Below are positions 12,320-20,387 of a stretch of DNA of 20,423 bases, in pieces (position 1 is the first letter of the stretch; every line of letters begins with the position of its first letter). Location of the stretch: the NCBI GenBank assembly GCA_017548805.1, contig JAFYZE010000166.1, positions 1 to 20,423 on the forward strand. The letters run 5' to 3'. Source of the stretch: Bacteroidales bacterium (GTDB lineage: Bacteria > Bacteroidota > Bacteroidia > Bacteroidales > UBA932). Position numbers and translations under genes: made by a program. Below the pieces are notes generated by a model, which saw nothing but the letters and a program-made list of their open reading frames with translations, made no database searches and was not told where the DNA came from.

Positions 12320-14974
12320 ATGCGCAAACTGACCAGACTCCTGACGGCATCCCTGCTTATACTGGCATGGGCGTGCGAAAGCCCGAACAATTCCGAGCCA
12401 GATCCTACACCCACACCGACTCCCACTCCCACACCTGCACCGGTCGAGGTATCTTCGGTTTCTCTGAACCAGACCTCGGTCGACCTTGTCATCGGTGAGA
12501 CGGTCACTCTTTCAGCTACGGTGTCACCAAGTGATGCAACGGACAAGAACGTGACGTGGTCGAGTTCAGACTCCAACGTTGCATCCGTCACCGACGGAAC
12601 CGTCAAGGGTATTGCCCTCGGATCAGCGACCATCACTGCTGCAGCGGGTGACAAGAAAGCCAGTTGTACCGTTACGGTGGTCAATGGGGGCTTCCCTGAG
12701 GGAGAACTGCCGCCAGGCAATGAGATATGGTATACGACAAGTGATAACAAGCCGATTGCCCTTGTCAATGACCAGGGCTCCTGTATCCTCGCTTCCAATA
12801 CTTATAGCAAAGGAATGGGTGTCCTGAGTTTCCAGGGTCCTTTGACCAGTATCGAGGTCCCCCTGACAAGCAATGCCGACGATGGCTTACGCTTGACCGG
12901 CATACTGATTCCGGAAGGGGTGGAGCGTATAGGGAAGGATTTCCTCCTTCGAGTCCCAAACATCAAGGAATTCAGGATTCCCTCCTCCCTTACATCCACG
13001 GGAGCGCTCATATCATTGGATAAAACATCTCTGGAACGCTTTACCGGCCACCATGTCTCGGAAGACGGACGCTGTGTCATCATCGATGGCATTCTCTATG
13101 CCTTCGCTCCCGCAGGCGTTTCTTCGTACGAAATACCGTCCGGCGTAGTCCGGATTGCCGAGAGTGCCTTCGCTTTGACTCAGGAACTCAAATCCGTAGT
13201 CATCCCCGAAGGGGTAACGGCATTGGAGCGGGAATGCTTCGGCCATTCGAACATAGAATCAGTCACGATCCCCGCATCCGTCAATGCAATGGATGTGTAC
13301 ACCTTCCTCCAATGTCCGAACCTGAAGGACCTGCAGGGTGACAGTCACTTCATCTCTGCAGACAGGAAATTCCTCTACGATGCGGAAGCCTTTTACCCGA
13401 TGACGCTCTTCTACTTCGCCGGGCGTGACGATGTCTCCTATGAGATTCCGGAAGGGATCTGTTCCATAGAGAATTATGCTTTCCACGGTTGCAGTAAACT
13501 CAAAAGCTTGACCTTCCCGGAGAGCCTCGAATACATCGGGGGAGTGGCGTTTGAGGGATGCGTCAATCTTGAGTCTCTGCATGGGAAACATGTCACTTCG
13601 GACGGCAAAGGTTTCGTGGCCGACGGCAAACTTCAATTCCTGTTGCCCTCCATCAGCGATGATTATGTAGTCCCTGATGAGGTGACCGCACTCGGCAACA
13701 ATATCTTTTCCGGCAGGAGCAATGTCAAGTCCGTTACCATGGGGGATCAGGTCACCTCCATCGGCGACTATGTCTTTTCGAATTGCCCTGCGCTCAAGAC
13801 AGTTACCCTGTCTGCCAATCTGAATAGAATCGGATACAATCCTTTCCTGCGCTCAAGGGAATTGGAATCGGTTTATTTCCGGGGTATCCTTCCGCCTACT
13901 GTCAGTTCGATACAGGGGACAGAGAATCCCAAACTGACCATCTACGTTCCTGACCGGGCCATCAAACTCTACACAGAGGACAAGCAGTGGGAGAAGTATT
14001 GGGATGTCATGAAGCCGTATAAGTATAAGGATCTGCCCGAACCTGACTTTTACTTGTCCAGTGATTATTCCAAGGAGGGAGAGGTGACTGTCTATCAGAA
14101 GGCTTCGGAAGGGAACGGCATCGACATTGTCTTCATGGGGGACGCCTATTCCGACCGTCAGGTAGCGAACGGCATGTACCGCCGCGATATGGAGGCATGC
14201 GTCGAGCAGTTCTTCGCCGTAGAGCCATACAAATCGTTCCGGAAGCTTTTCAATATCTATTTCGTCACAACCGTTTCCGCTACGGAAGGATATGAGAGGG
14301 GCGGCCGGAGCCTCGGAACTTATTTCGGCAACGTAACATTTATGGGTGGTAACAATGACAAGTGCTTCGAACTTGCCCGCAAGGCTGTCAAGGATGACAA
14401 GCGGATGGATGAAGTCCTGGTCCTGGTCTGCGGCAATCAGGACCTATCGGGTATAGTCTATCTCAACGGTTCCTGCACTTTCTACGAGCCCCAGACGTGG
14501 ACGGGAAGGGATTACGCCTGCGGTCCTGCCGTGACGTATTTCACGAAACAGGACGAGTCGTTCGAAAGGACAGGCGACGTGCTGAGGCACGAAGCCGGTG
14601 GTCATGGGTTCGCCAAACTGGCGGATGAGTATCATTATTCCGGTACGGTCTCTTCGAGTGACAAGGATCTGATCAAGGCACGCTCGGCCCACATGTGGTA
14701 TTCCAATGTGGACATAACCTCAGACCGTGCAAAGGTGAAATGGGCGAAGTTCCTGGCCGATGACCGCTATAAGGATGAGGTGGGTATGTACGAAGGAGGA
14801 TTCACCTATCAGTACGGTGTATGGCGTCCTTCTGAGAACAGTATCATGAATGACAACCGCGGCGGATTCAATGCGCCTTCGCGATATACAATTTGGTACC
14901 GTATCCACAAACTGGCATACGGCAACAGTTGGAATGGGACCTTTGAGGATTTCGCGGCCTTCGATAAAAAATAA
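12320..14974 (+). CDS. surface lipoprotein: Big_2 domain, BspA-type LRRs and M64-type metallopeptidase
   Basis: 884 residues from ATG 12320, which puts the lipobox LILAWAC directly after a short signal peptide (lipid-modified C19); a TTG at 12308 only adds four residues. Order of modules: Pro-Thr linker (about 28-42); Big_2 Ig-like domain (43-121, with ATVSPSDATDKNVTWSSSD); BspA-like LRR_5 repeats (about 160-540), seen as recurring YEIPEG/IESVTIPASV/LKSLTFPESL units; C-terminal peptidase (about 580-884) starting near IDIVFMGDAYSDRQ. The zinc motif HEAGGHGFAKLADEY has its ligands at H757 and H762, as in the M64 (IgA peptidase) family. The protein would sit on the cell surface, bind through the LRRs and cleave host or dietary glycoprotein. 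The GH3 gene follows after 11 bases. Substrate unknown. Confidence 0.92.
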   Translation: MRKLTRLLTASLLILAWACESPNNSEPDPTPTPTPTPTPAPVEVSSVSLNQTSVDLVIGETVTLSATVSPSDATDKNVTWSSSDSNVASVTDGTVKGIALGSATITAAAGDKKASCTVTVVNGGFPEGELPPGNEIWYTTSDNKPIALVNDQGSCILASNTYSKGMGVLSFQGPLTSIEVPLTSNADDGLRLTGILIPEGVERIGKDFLLRVPNIKEFRIPSSLTSTGALISLDKTSLERFTGHHVSEDGRCVIIDGILYAFAPAGVSSYEIPSGVVRIAESAFALTQELKSVVIPEGVTALERECFGHSNIESVTIPASVNAMDVYTFLQCPNLKDLQGDSHFISADRKFLYDAEAFYPMTLFYFAGRDDVSYEIPEGICSIENYAFHGCSKLKSLTFPESLEYIGGVAFEGCVNLESLHGKHVTSDGKGFVADGKLQFLLPSISDDYVVPDEVTALGNNIFSGRSNVKSVTMGDQVTSIGDYVFSNCPALKTVTLSANLNRIGYNPFLRSRELESVYFRGILPPTVSSIQGTENPKLTIYVPDRAIKLYTEDKQWEKYWDVMKPYKYKDLPEPDFYLSSDYSKEGEVTVYQKASEGNGIDIVFMGDAYSDRQVANGMYRRDMEACVEQFFAVEPYKSFRKLFNIYFVTTVSATEGYERGGRSLGTYFGNVTFMGGNNDKCFELARKAVKDDKRMDEVLVLVCGNQDLSGIVYLNGSCTFYEPQTWTGRDYACGPAVTYFTKQDESFERTGDVLRHEAGGHGFAKLADEYHYSGTVSSSDKDLIKARSAHMWYSNVDITSDRAKVKWAKFLADDRYKDEVGMYEGGFTYQYGVWRPSENSIMNDNRGGFNAPSRYTIWYRIHKLAYGNSWNGTFEDFAAFDKK
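12404..12442 (+). repeat. short tandem repeat encoding a Pro-Thr linker
   Basis: Hexamer-like CCCACA/CCGACT/CCCACT units encode alternating Pro and Thr just after the lipoprotein cysteine. Such repeats are spacers between membrane anchor and folded domains and may vary in length between strains. Confidence 0.8.
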
Positions 14975-14985
14975 CACAAAACTCT

Positions 14986-17277
14986 ATGAGACACAGCGTT
15001 CTGATCCTTCTTGCAGGACTTGTCATTGCATCCTGCGCTCCAAAGTCGGAGATGGATAGATTTATAGACGATCTGATGGCCGGCATGACGCTGGAGCAGA
15101 AGATCGGCCAGCTTAACCTACATTCTTCGCCGGGATTCATATCGGCGGAGAGGGTGACGGAGGAGGACGAAAACGCCAAGCTGCTCCGGCAGGGACTGCT
15201 TGGCGGTATCTACGGCTCCGGCAATCCTGCACTGCTCAGGCAGTGCCAGGAGATTGCCCTGGAATCCGGTGCCGGCATCCCGCTGATCTTCGGAATGGAT
15301 GTGATCCACGGCCATGAAACCGTATTCCCCGTGCCGCTGGCGCTGTCCACCTCCTGGAACATGGACCTCATCGAGAGGTCTGCCCGCATCGCTGCTACTG
15401 AAGCGGCAGCGAGCGGCATCAACTGGGTGTTCAGCCCCATGGTGGACATCTGCCGCGACGCGCGTTGGGGCCGCATCGTGGAAGGCGGTGGTGAGGATCC
15501 TTATCTCGGCGGTGAGATCGCCAGGGCAATGGTCTATGGCTACCAGGGCAGGGATGCTTCGGTCGGCACGGACGAAGTCCTTGCCTGCGTGAAGCATTAC
15601 GCCCTTTATGGAGGCGCCGAGGCAGGGCGGGATTACAATTCCGTCTTCCTGAGCCGCCAGGAGGCCCTGAACGGCTATATGAATCCCTACAAGGCCGCTT
15701 GCGAGGCGGGAGCCGCCAGCTATATGAGTTCCTTCAACGAGTTCGAAGGCATTCCGGCTTCCATGAATACATGGCTTATGCAGGATATCCTCCGCGACTC
15801 CTGGGGCTTCGACGGATTCATCGTCTCCGATGCCACGGCAATTGCCGAGGAGGTCAACCACGGCATCGGTGACTTGCAGGAGATATCGGCCAGGTCGTTG
15901 AAAGCGGGACTGGACATGGACATGAACAGCGACGGGTACATCGGCACCCTTAAGGAATCGCTTGAGGAAGGTCGTATCAAGGAGGCCGATATCGACCGCG
16001 CATGCCGCCGCATACTGAAGGCCAAGTACAGGCTGGGACTCTTCGAGGATCCTTATCGCTACCTTGATGACGCACGTTACAATTCGACCGTCTATACGCA
16101 GGAGAACCGCGCCGCAGCAAGGGAAATGGCCCGTGAGTGCCAGGTGCTGCTGAAGAACGATGGCATACTTCCGCTTTCCAAGGGTGCCAAGGTAGCCGTG
16201 GTCGGCCCCCTTGCCAAGGACTCTGATGCCATGAAGGGGACCTGGGCTATGTCCCGCAAGCCCTGCGTCACTCTATGGCAGGGTATCTCCGAGGTGTCAA
16301 ACGCTTCCTATGCCGAAGGCTCCTGGCTCTACAAGGATGCAGAGTTGGAGGATGCCGTGCGCCACAGCATCTTCAGGGCTTTTGCTCCCGGCATGCAGAT
16401 ACCGCCCGTACACACGACGCCTCAGTCTGCGCTCATTGCAGAAGCTGTCGCCAAGGCCCGCCAGGCCGACGTCGTCGTGGCCTGTGTCGGTGAGGTCCCC
16501 AACATGAACGGTGAAGGAGCGTCGCGTACCGATATAAGCCTGCCGGATGCCCAGAGGGAACTCCTGCAGGCGCTGAAAGCCACCGGGAAGCCTGTCGTCA
16601 TGGTGCTTGTAACCGGCCGTCCCCTCACGCTCGTTGAGGAGGATGCGCAGATGGACGCCATCCTGAATGTCTGGAGCCCCGGCTCCGAAGGAGGATACGC
16701 GGTAGCGGATGTTCTTTTCGGTGACGCCAATCCTTCGGCCAAGCTCACCACCTCCTTCCCGCGCAGCGCCGGCCAGCTTCCGCTCTACTACAACCACAAG
16801 AGCACGGGCCGCCCGCATCCGGACGATGCTCCGTACAAGAAGTTTGTCAGTTGCTATATCGATGAAGTCAACGCTCCGCTCTATCCCTTCGGATATGGAC
16901 TCAGCTATACCACTTATGAATACGGCCCCGTGACCTTGAGTGCTGGTGAAATGCCTCTGAACGGAACTGTAAAGGCATCTGTGACCGTTACCAACACGGG
17001 TTCCCGTGCCGGCGACGAGATCGTACAGCTCTACATCCATGACGTCTATGCCACCTCTACGCGTCCGGTCAAGGAACTCAAGGGATTCAAGAAAATACAC
17101 ATCGAAACCGGGCAGTCGGTGCAGGTCGATTTCACGCTTACGAAAGAGGAGTTGTCCTACTACAACCACGATTTGGAGTGGGTATGCGAGCCCGGGGACT
17201 TCGAGATCATGATCGGCCCCAACAGCCGTGACACGCAAGGTGCCATGCTGGCTGTAAAAGCGGCGGACGCTTCTTAG
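14986..17277 (+). CDS. bglX: glycoside hydrolase family 3 beta-glucosidase, lipoprotein
   Basis: 763 residues with a lipobox (LVIASC, C17). GH3 N-terminal TIM-barrel domain: KIGQLNL, GMDVIHGHETVFPVP, FSPMVDICRDARWGRIVEG, GEDPYLGG, CVKHYALYGG and the nucleophile D282 in GFIVSDATAI. The C-terminal alpha/beta domain carries VAVVGPLAKDSDAMKGTW and GEGASRTDISLP, whose Glu is a likely acid/base. A fibronectin III-like domain (about 640-750, with PVKELKGFKKI) closes the protein. It releases terminal glucose or xylose from oligosaccharides at the cell surface or in the periplasm. It is 11 bases downstream of the M64 peptidase, suggesting joint breakdown of glycoprotein or plant material. Length is normal for the family. 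The gene symbol is by family resemblance. The TAG stop overlaps the convergent TAA. Confidence 0.94.
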   Translation: MRHSVLILLAGLVIASCAPKSEMDRFIDDLMAGMTLEQKIGQLNLHSSPGFISAERVTEEDENAKLLRQGLLGGIYGSGNPALLRQCQEIALESGAGIPLIFGMDVIHGHETVFPVPLALSTSWNMDLIERSARIAATEAAASGINWVFSPMVDICRDARWGRIVEGGGEDPYLGGEIARAMVYGYQGRDASVGTDEVLACVKHYALYGGAEAGRDYNSVFLSRQEALNGYMNPYKAACEAGAASYMSSFNEFEGIPASMNTWLMQDILRDSWGFDGFIVSDATAIAEEVNHGIGDLQEISARSLKAGLDMDMNSDGYIGTLKESLEEGRIKEADIDRACRRILKAKYRLGLFEDPYRYLDDARYNSTVYTQENRAAAREMARECQVLLKNDGILPLSKGAKVAVVGPLAKDSDAMKGTWAMSRKPCVTLWQGISEVSNASYAEGSWLYKDAELEDAVRHSIFRAFAPGMQIPPVHTTPQSALIAEAVAKARQADVVVACVGEVPNMNGEGASRTDISLPDAQRELLQALKATGKPVVMVLVTGRPLTLVEEDAQMDAILNVWSPGSEGGYAVADVLFGDANPSAKLTTSFPRSAGQLPLYYNHKSTGRPHPDDAPYKKFVSCYIDEVNAPLYPFGYGLSYTTYEYGPVTLSAGEMPLNGTVKASVTVTNTGSRAGDEIVQLYIHDVYATSTRPVKELKGFKKIHIETGQSVQVDFTLTKEELSYYNHDLEWVCEPGDFEIMIGPNSRDTQGAMLAVKAADAS

Positions 17278-18206
17278 ACACACATAGTTTCGCGGATATT
17301 ATCCGCCATCATCCGGACCAGCCGGTCGAGAGACTCATGGCTGGCCCAGGCTATGTGCGGCGTGAACCGCAGGCGCTCCGGGTGGGAGGTGTGCAGTAGC
17401 GGATGGCATTCGGGCAGCGGCTCGGTGGAGAATACATCCAGAGCCGCGCCCGCTATCCGGCCTTTGTCGATCGCTTCCGCCAGGGCGATCTCGTCCACGA
17501 CCGCCCCTCTGCCGAGATTGACAAGGTATGCGCCGGGCTTCATAAGTCCGAGCTCCCGTGCGCCGATCAAGCCGCGGGTGCGCTCGTTCAAGGGGCAGTG
17601 TATGCTGACTATATCGGCTTTTCCCATCAGTTCATCCAGGCTGAGCGACGGCCATTCCTTGCAGTGCGATGTACCAGAGGTGGAATAGTACACCGGCTTC
17701 ATCCCGAAGGCGGCGGCTATCTGCGCCACCCTCCGGCCGATGTTTCCCATACCGATGATGCCGATGGTCTTGCCATTGAGTTCGTGGAATGGCTCCCGCA
17801 CATCGTTCGGCACTCCGCTGCGCGAATAAGTGAAATCCTTGACTTCGGCGTCATAGAATGCCGGCCGGCAGAAGAGGGAGAGGATGTGGGTGAATGTCAG
17901 CTGCGCCACCGATTCCGTGGAGTAGCCGGCGACGTTGCGCACGGCTACGCCGCGCCTGTCGGCGGCCTCCAAGTCTATGTGGTTCAGGCCTGTGGCCGCA
18001 ACGCAGACAAGCTTCAGCCTTGGCGCCGCCGCCATCACCGCGTCGTCCACCGGGGCTTTGTTGGTCAGGATGACATCCGCGTCCGACACCCTGAGGCAGG
18101 ACTCCTCATGCGTCGAAACAGGATAGAGTATCAATTCTCCCAATGCGGCAATGGGGTCCAGTGAGACTGGACCCATCGTGCCGGCATCTAGGAAAACCAT
18201 TTTCAT
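17274..18206 (-). CDS. D-isomer specific 2-hydroxyacid dehydrogenase (glycerate dehydrogenase-like)
   Basis: 310 residues, near the usual length. NAD(P)-dependent reduction of 2-oxoacids to D-2-hydroxyacids in the cytoplasm. Substrate domain with VAATGLNHIDL (69-79); Rossmann fold GIIGMGNIGRRV (149-160); catalytic R233 in NLGRGAVVDE, E262 in FSTEPLP and H284 in TPHIAWAS, all intact. Hydroxypyruvate or glyoxylate is the likely substrate, but sequence does not settle it. A strong AAAGGAGG precedes the ATG, which is unusual in this phylum where Shine-Dalgarno sites are rare. The gene converges on the GH3 gene with overlapping stop codons, and its start codon overlaps the start of the methyltransferase remnant, so any native promoter must lie in or beyond that foreign-looking DNA. 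Confidence 0.93.
   Translation of the reverse strand: MKMVFLDAGTMGPVSLDPIAALGELILYPVSTHEESCLRVSDADVILTNKAPVDDAVMAAAPRLKLVCVAATGLNHIDLEAADRRGVAVRNVAGYSTESVAQLTFTHILSLFCRPAFYDAEVKDFTYSRSGVPNDVREPFHELNGKTIGIIGMGNIGRRVAQIAAAFGMKPVYYSTSGTSHCKEWPSLSLDELMGKADIVSIHCPLNERTRGLIGARELGLMKPGAYLVNLGRGAVVDEIALAEAIDKGRIAGAALDVFSTEPLPECHPLLHTSHPERLRFTPHIAWASHESLDRLVRMMADNIRETMCV
18154..18174. repeat. perfect 9-bp hairpin in the 5' codons of the dehydrogenase
   Basis: GGGTCCAGT-GAG-ACTGGACCC lies within codons 11-18 of the minus-strand gene. It contains the same GGTCCA...TGGACC core as the tandem palindromes at 4277-4370. It may be a coding coincidence or an early mRNA hairpin. Confidence 0.5.
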
Positions 18207-18992
18207 GCTATCCTCCTTTCAAGGCGTTGCTCCCCTGAACAGGCTCTTCAGAGGCTTGGTATCAAGCACGAGATTGTTTTCGCTTGTGACATTGATAAGC
18301 CTGCGAAGAAGTCCTATTTCGCCAACTATCCTATCACTGAAGACAGGTGGTATGATGATGTCAGGACTCTTGACGCCACCAAGTATAAGGGACAGGTTGA
18401 CCTTTTTGTTGGCGGAGTATGCTGCCAGCCTTGGTCGCTCTCCGGGAAACTGGAAGGTTGGAAAGATGAGCGTGGCGGCGACCTCTTCAAGGCATTTGTG
18501 CGGGTGATCTGCGAGTGCCAGCCCAAGGTGTGGATCTTTGAGAATGTAGATAACATCGTCCGCCACAAGGGTTCTATCGATGGGAAGGAGATGCGTAGTT
18601 GGCCGTTCCTCCTTAACCAGATGAATGATATGTTCCGGGAGGCCGGTCTTAACTATGACCTTCATTGGCACATTCTGGACGCCTCTGATTATGGTATTCC
18701 CCAGCATAGGGAGAGGTTGTTCTGCATCGGATTCCTCGAGGACACTGATTTCCTCTTTCCCGCCCCTATCAAGTTGGAGAAGTCCGTGCTTGACTATCTG
18801 GATGACAAGACCCCTGGCGTGAGAGACCTTACCGCTCGGGAGCGCATCCGCCTGATGGGATTTCCTGATAGCTTCGAACAGGTGGTTAGTAACAGCCAGT
18901 TTAGCAAGCAGGCAGGGAACTCCATTGTGGTCGAGTGTATGATGGCTCTCTACCGTCAGATGGATATTACCAAATATGGTATTGAAAAATAA
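18205..18992 (+). pseudogene. C5-cytosine DNA methyltransferase, frameshifted and lacking most of its target-recognition domain
   Basis: These enzymes methylate cytosine in specific DNA sites. From ATG 18205 the frame reads MLSSFQGV and then shifts; from 18231 the next frame continues SPEQALQRLG, so motif I (FxGxG) is split by an apparent loss of one G near 18229. Beyond it all other landmarks are in one frame: acidic SAM-binding FACDIDKP, motif IV as GGVCCQPWS (catalytic Cys kept, the usual preceding Pro replaced by Cys), motif VI FENVDN, motif VIII IPQHRERLF, motif IX LTARERIRLMGFP and motif X KQAGNSIVV. Only about 36 residues separate motifs VIII and IX, where a target-recognition domain normally needs much more, so an internal deletion is likely. 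A GTG at 18498 could start a fragment lacking motifs I-IV. No restriction enzyme is adjacent. Probably inactive; phage- or element-derived. Confidence 0.85.
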
Positions 18993-19017
18993 GTATAACT
19001 ATCTAAATATCAAGAAC

Positions 19018-19749
19018 ATGAAAAAGTGCGACATTTCAGAAATGAGCTACAGTGAGCTTGTAGCCAAGAACATTGCCCTCCAGGAGGACATAAAGAACAA
19101 GATGGAGGAAGCCTATGCTCTCCAGCTGGCTATCAAGAACAGGAGAGAAGAAGAGATGAAGCGTGCTTTTGAGGAGCTGCTGAAAAACTTCTCCGCCACC
19201 AAGGAAGAGATGATGAAACTCTTCTATGGAGAGGATGTTACAACAGTTTCTGTGGAGAACACTCCGGACTCCGAGAAAGCGCCCCTTGCACTCCCTGAAC
19301 CCCAGGAGGTCACCCCTGTGCAGGAGACGGTCTCTATCAACACTGCTGACAAGGAGAGTATCTGGAATCATCCTGCACTCCTCGCCCCTTACAATCCCAG
19401 TGCCTGCAAGGAGAAAGAGAATGCCTCTTCACCTGATAAGACCACTGTGGAGAAGTCTGAAGAAGACCTTCCCACTATGGAGAGTCTCCTCTCCGATGTC
19501 CCTGAATACAAGGAATTCTATACCCCTAAAACACCCGTGAAGAAGAGTAATAGGAGTCTCCTCACGATGGATGAACTCCTTTCAGGAGACCCTATCAACA
19601 GGATTCTGTGTCTGGGCAATGAGGAACCCAAGGGGAAGGCGTTCCGCCAGCACACCAGGATCAATCACGTGGGAGGGATCATCCCTACTGAAACCGCCAC
19701 TGGAAAGACAGGGGTCTACATCCCTCCCACACCCACAATGGCGGCATAA
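19018..19749 (+). CDS. coiled-coil protein of unknown function
   Basis: 243 residues from ATG 19018, 25 bases after the methyltransferase stop; the earlier ATG at 18976 overlaps that gene and precedes a less convincing N-terminus. Residues 1-75 are strongly helical and charged with heptad character (ELVAKNIALQEDIKNKMEEA, REEEMKRAFEELLKNF). Residues 80-160 are Pro/Ser/Glu-rich and probably disordered. Two related motifs follow, TMESLLSDVP and TMDELLSGDP, about 35 residues apart. The end is basic then Gly/Thr/Pro-rich (INHVGGIIPTETATGKTGVY). I do not recognise the family. The layout of helical dimerisation domain, flexible linker and short terminal domain resembles nucleoid proteins of the H-NS type only in outline. 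Same strand and probable operon with the methyltransferase remnant. Less GC-rich than the left part of the window. Confidence 0.75.
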   Translation: MKKCDISEMSYSELVAKNIALQEDIKNKMEEAYALQLAIKNRREEEMKRAFEELLKNFSATKEEMMKLFYGEDVTTVSVENTPDSEKAPLALPEPQEVTPVQETVSINTADKESIWNHPALLAPYNPSACKEKENASSPDKTTVEKSEEDLPTMESLLSDVPEYKEFYTPKTPVKKSNRSLLTMDELLSGDPINRILCLGNEEPKGKAFRQHTRINHVGGIIPTETATGKTGVYIPPTPTMAA

Positions 19750-19803
19750 ATATAGGGTGAGTCATTTACAGAACATATTGGACATCAGCCTCTATACTGC
19801 TCT

Positions 19804-19836
19804 GATGAGTGAGGGGAAGAAAGCCCCTCACTCATC
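19804..19836. repeat. perfect 13-bp hairpin over a start codon
   Basis: GATGAGTGAGGGG (19804-19816), 7-base loop AAGAAAG, CCCCTCACTCATC (19824-19836), no mismatches. No T run follows, so it is not a standard terminator for the gene ending at 19749. The ATG at 19805-19807 is inside the left arm. Confidence 0.85.
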
Positions 19837-20134
19837 TTGCCCTTGGTTCAAGGAATGTGTAATACAAGTCAAGATCTGGGTCTGCCAGGATCGCACGACC
19901 ACGAACGACAATCTCCACGAGAAAGCGAAGAACTATGCTCTGAACTTTCTCGCCAGCAACACGGAGCTATCTATCAACAAGGATGATGTAGCACGGGAAG
20001 TGGCTGATGTGGTAGAGAAGGCTTTCCAGAAGAAGTGCTTTGACCAGCGTCCGCCGGCGTATGTCGTGGCACAAAAGGAGAGAGAAAAGATACCGGAAGA
20101 CCCGGAGAAAAAGTTCATCAAATTGAGACCCTAA
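19805..20134 (+). CDS. hypothetical protein, unknown function
   Basis: 109 residues from the only ATG in the frame; a GTG at 19757 is an alternative and would add 16 residues. The body is charged and probably helical: NDNLHEKAKNYALNFLASNT, then LSINKDDVAREVADVVEKAF, then a basic, Pro-containing tail ending in FIKLRP. There is no signal peptide or membrane segment. Three cysteines lie in the first 35 residues (SSCPWFKECV, WVCQD). Not recognised. It follows the coiled-coil gene by 55 bases on the same strand, so it probably belongs to the same accessory transcript. The start codon is buried in the 13-bp hairpin, so expression may be controlled by structure, or the true start may be the GTG. Confidence 0.55.
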   Translation: MSEGKKAPHSSCPWFKECVIQVKIWVCQDRTTTNDNLHEKAKNYALNFLASNTELSINKDDVAREVADVVEKAFQKKCFDQRPPAYVVAQKEREKIPEDPEKKFIKLRP

Positions 20135-20213
20135 GCCTTGCGGGAGTCGTTTTTAACGGCTACATTCGCAATACTTGCTTTATGTCCCTGAACCTCTTGT
20201 CAGGAGACCCCTG

Positions 20214-20270
20214 GGAGCTCTAACCGCATCTTCTTTGCGGTGGAGCTCCTAACTCTTGATAGAGCAAGAG
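20214..20270. repeat. two adjacent hairpins in the AT-rich right end
   Basis: Hairpin A: GGAGCTC (20214-20220) with GAGCTCC (20243-20249), and inner CCGCA (20224-20228) with TGCGG (20236-20240). Hairpin B: CTCTTG (20253-20258) with CAAGAG (20265-20270). They lie in the stretch 20135-20423, which has no convincing plus-strand gene and becomes AT-rich. No T run follows on the plus strand. The minus-strand open frame noted separately crosses them. Confidence 0.6.
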
Positions 20271-20387
20271 CCCGATAAATTGGAATTCCCAGTTGGAATC
20301 CAAATAAAAGTTGTACATATTTTCAGCCTTTTCAATAACTTGCTCTAAATCAGTCGTTTTAAGAATGATTGATTTGAGACAAGGCAA
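20220..20387 (-). pseudogene. short minus-strand coding remnant, unknown
   Basis: A frame open from about 20390 to the TAG at 20222-20220 reads LKTTDLEQVIEKAENMYNFY and then LDSNWEFQFIGLLLYQELGA, which has the look of a real protein. The first ATG in this frame is 20318; TTG at 20387 is an alternative. An ATG at 20398 in another frame (MDNYCLVSNQSF) could be the original start, in which case a frameshift separates it from the body. No family recognised; it may be chance. Confidence 0.3.

Noticed and set aside
12404..12442. CRISPR-like or regulatory repeat
   Set aside because: It is an in-frame Pro-Thr linker of a lipoprotein; there are no spacers. No CRISPR array was seen anywhere in the window.
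19018..19749. H-NS-type xenogeneic silencer
   Set aside because: The layout is similar in outline, but no recognised DNA-binding motif of H-NS, MvaT or Lsr2 is present at the C-terminus.
4011..19836. An integrated element bounded by tRNA-Ser 3' end and the CCCTCACTCA copy at 19825
   Set aside because: Only 10 bases match, there is no integrase, and most genes between are ordinary chromosomal types.
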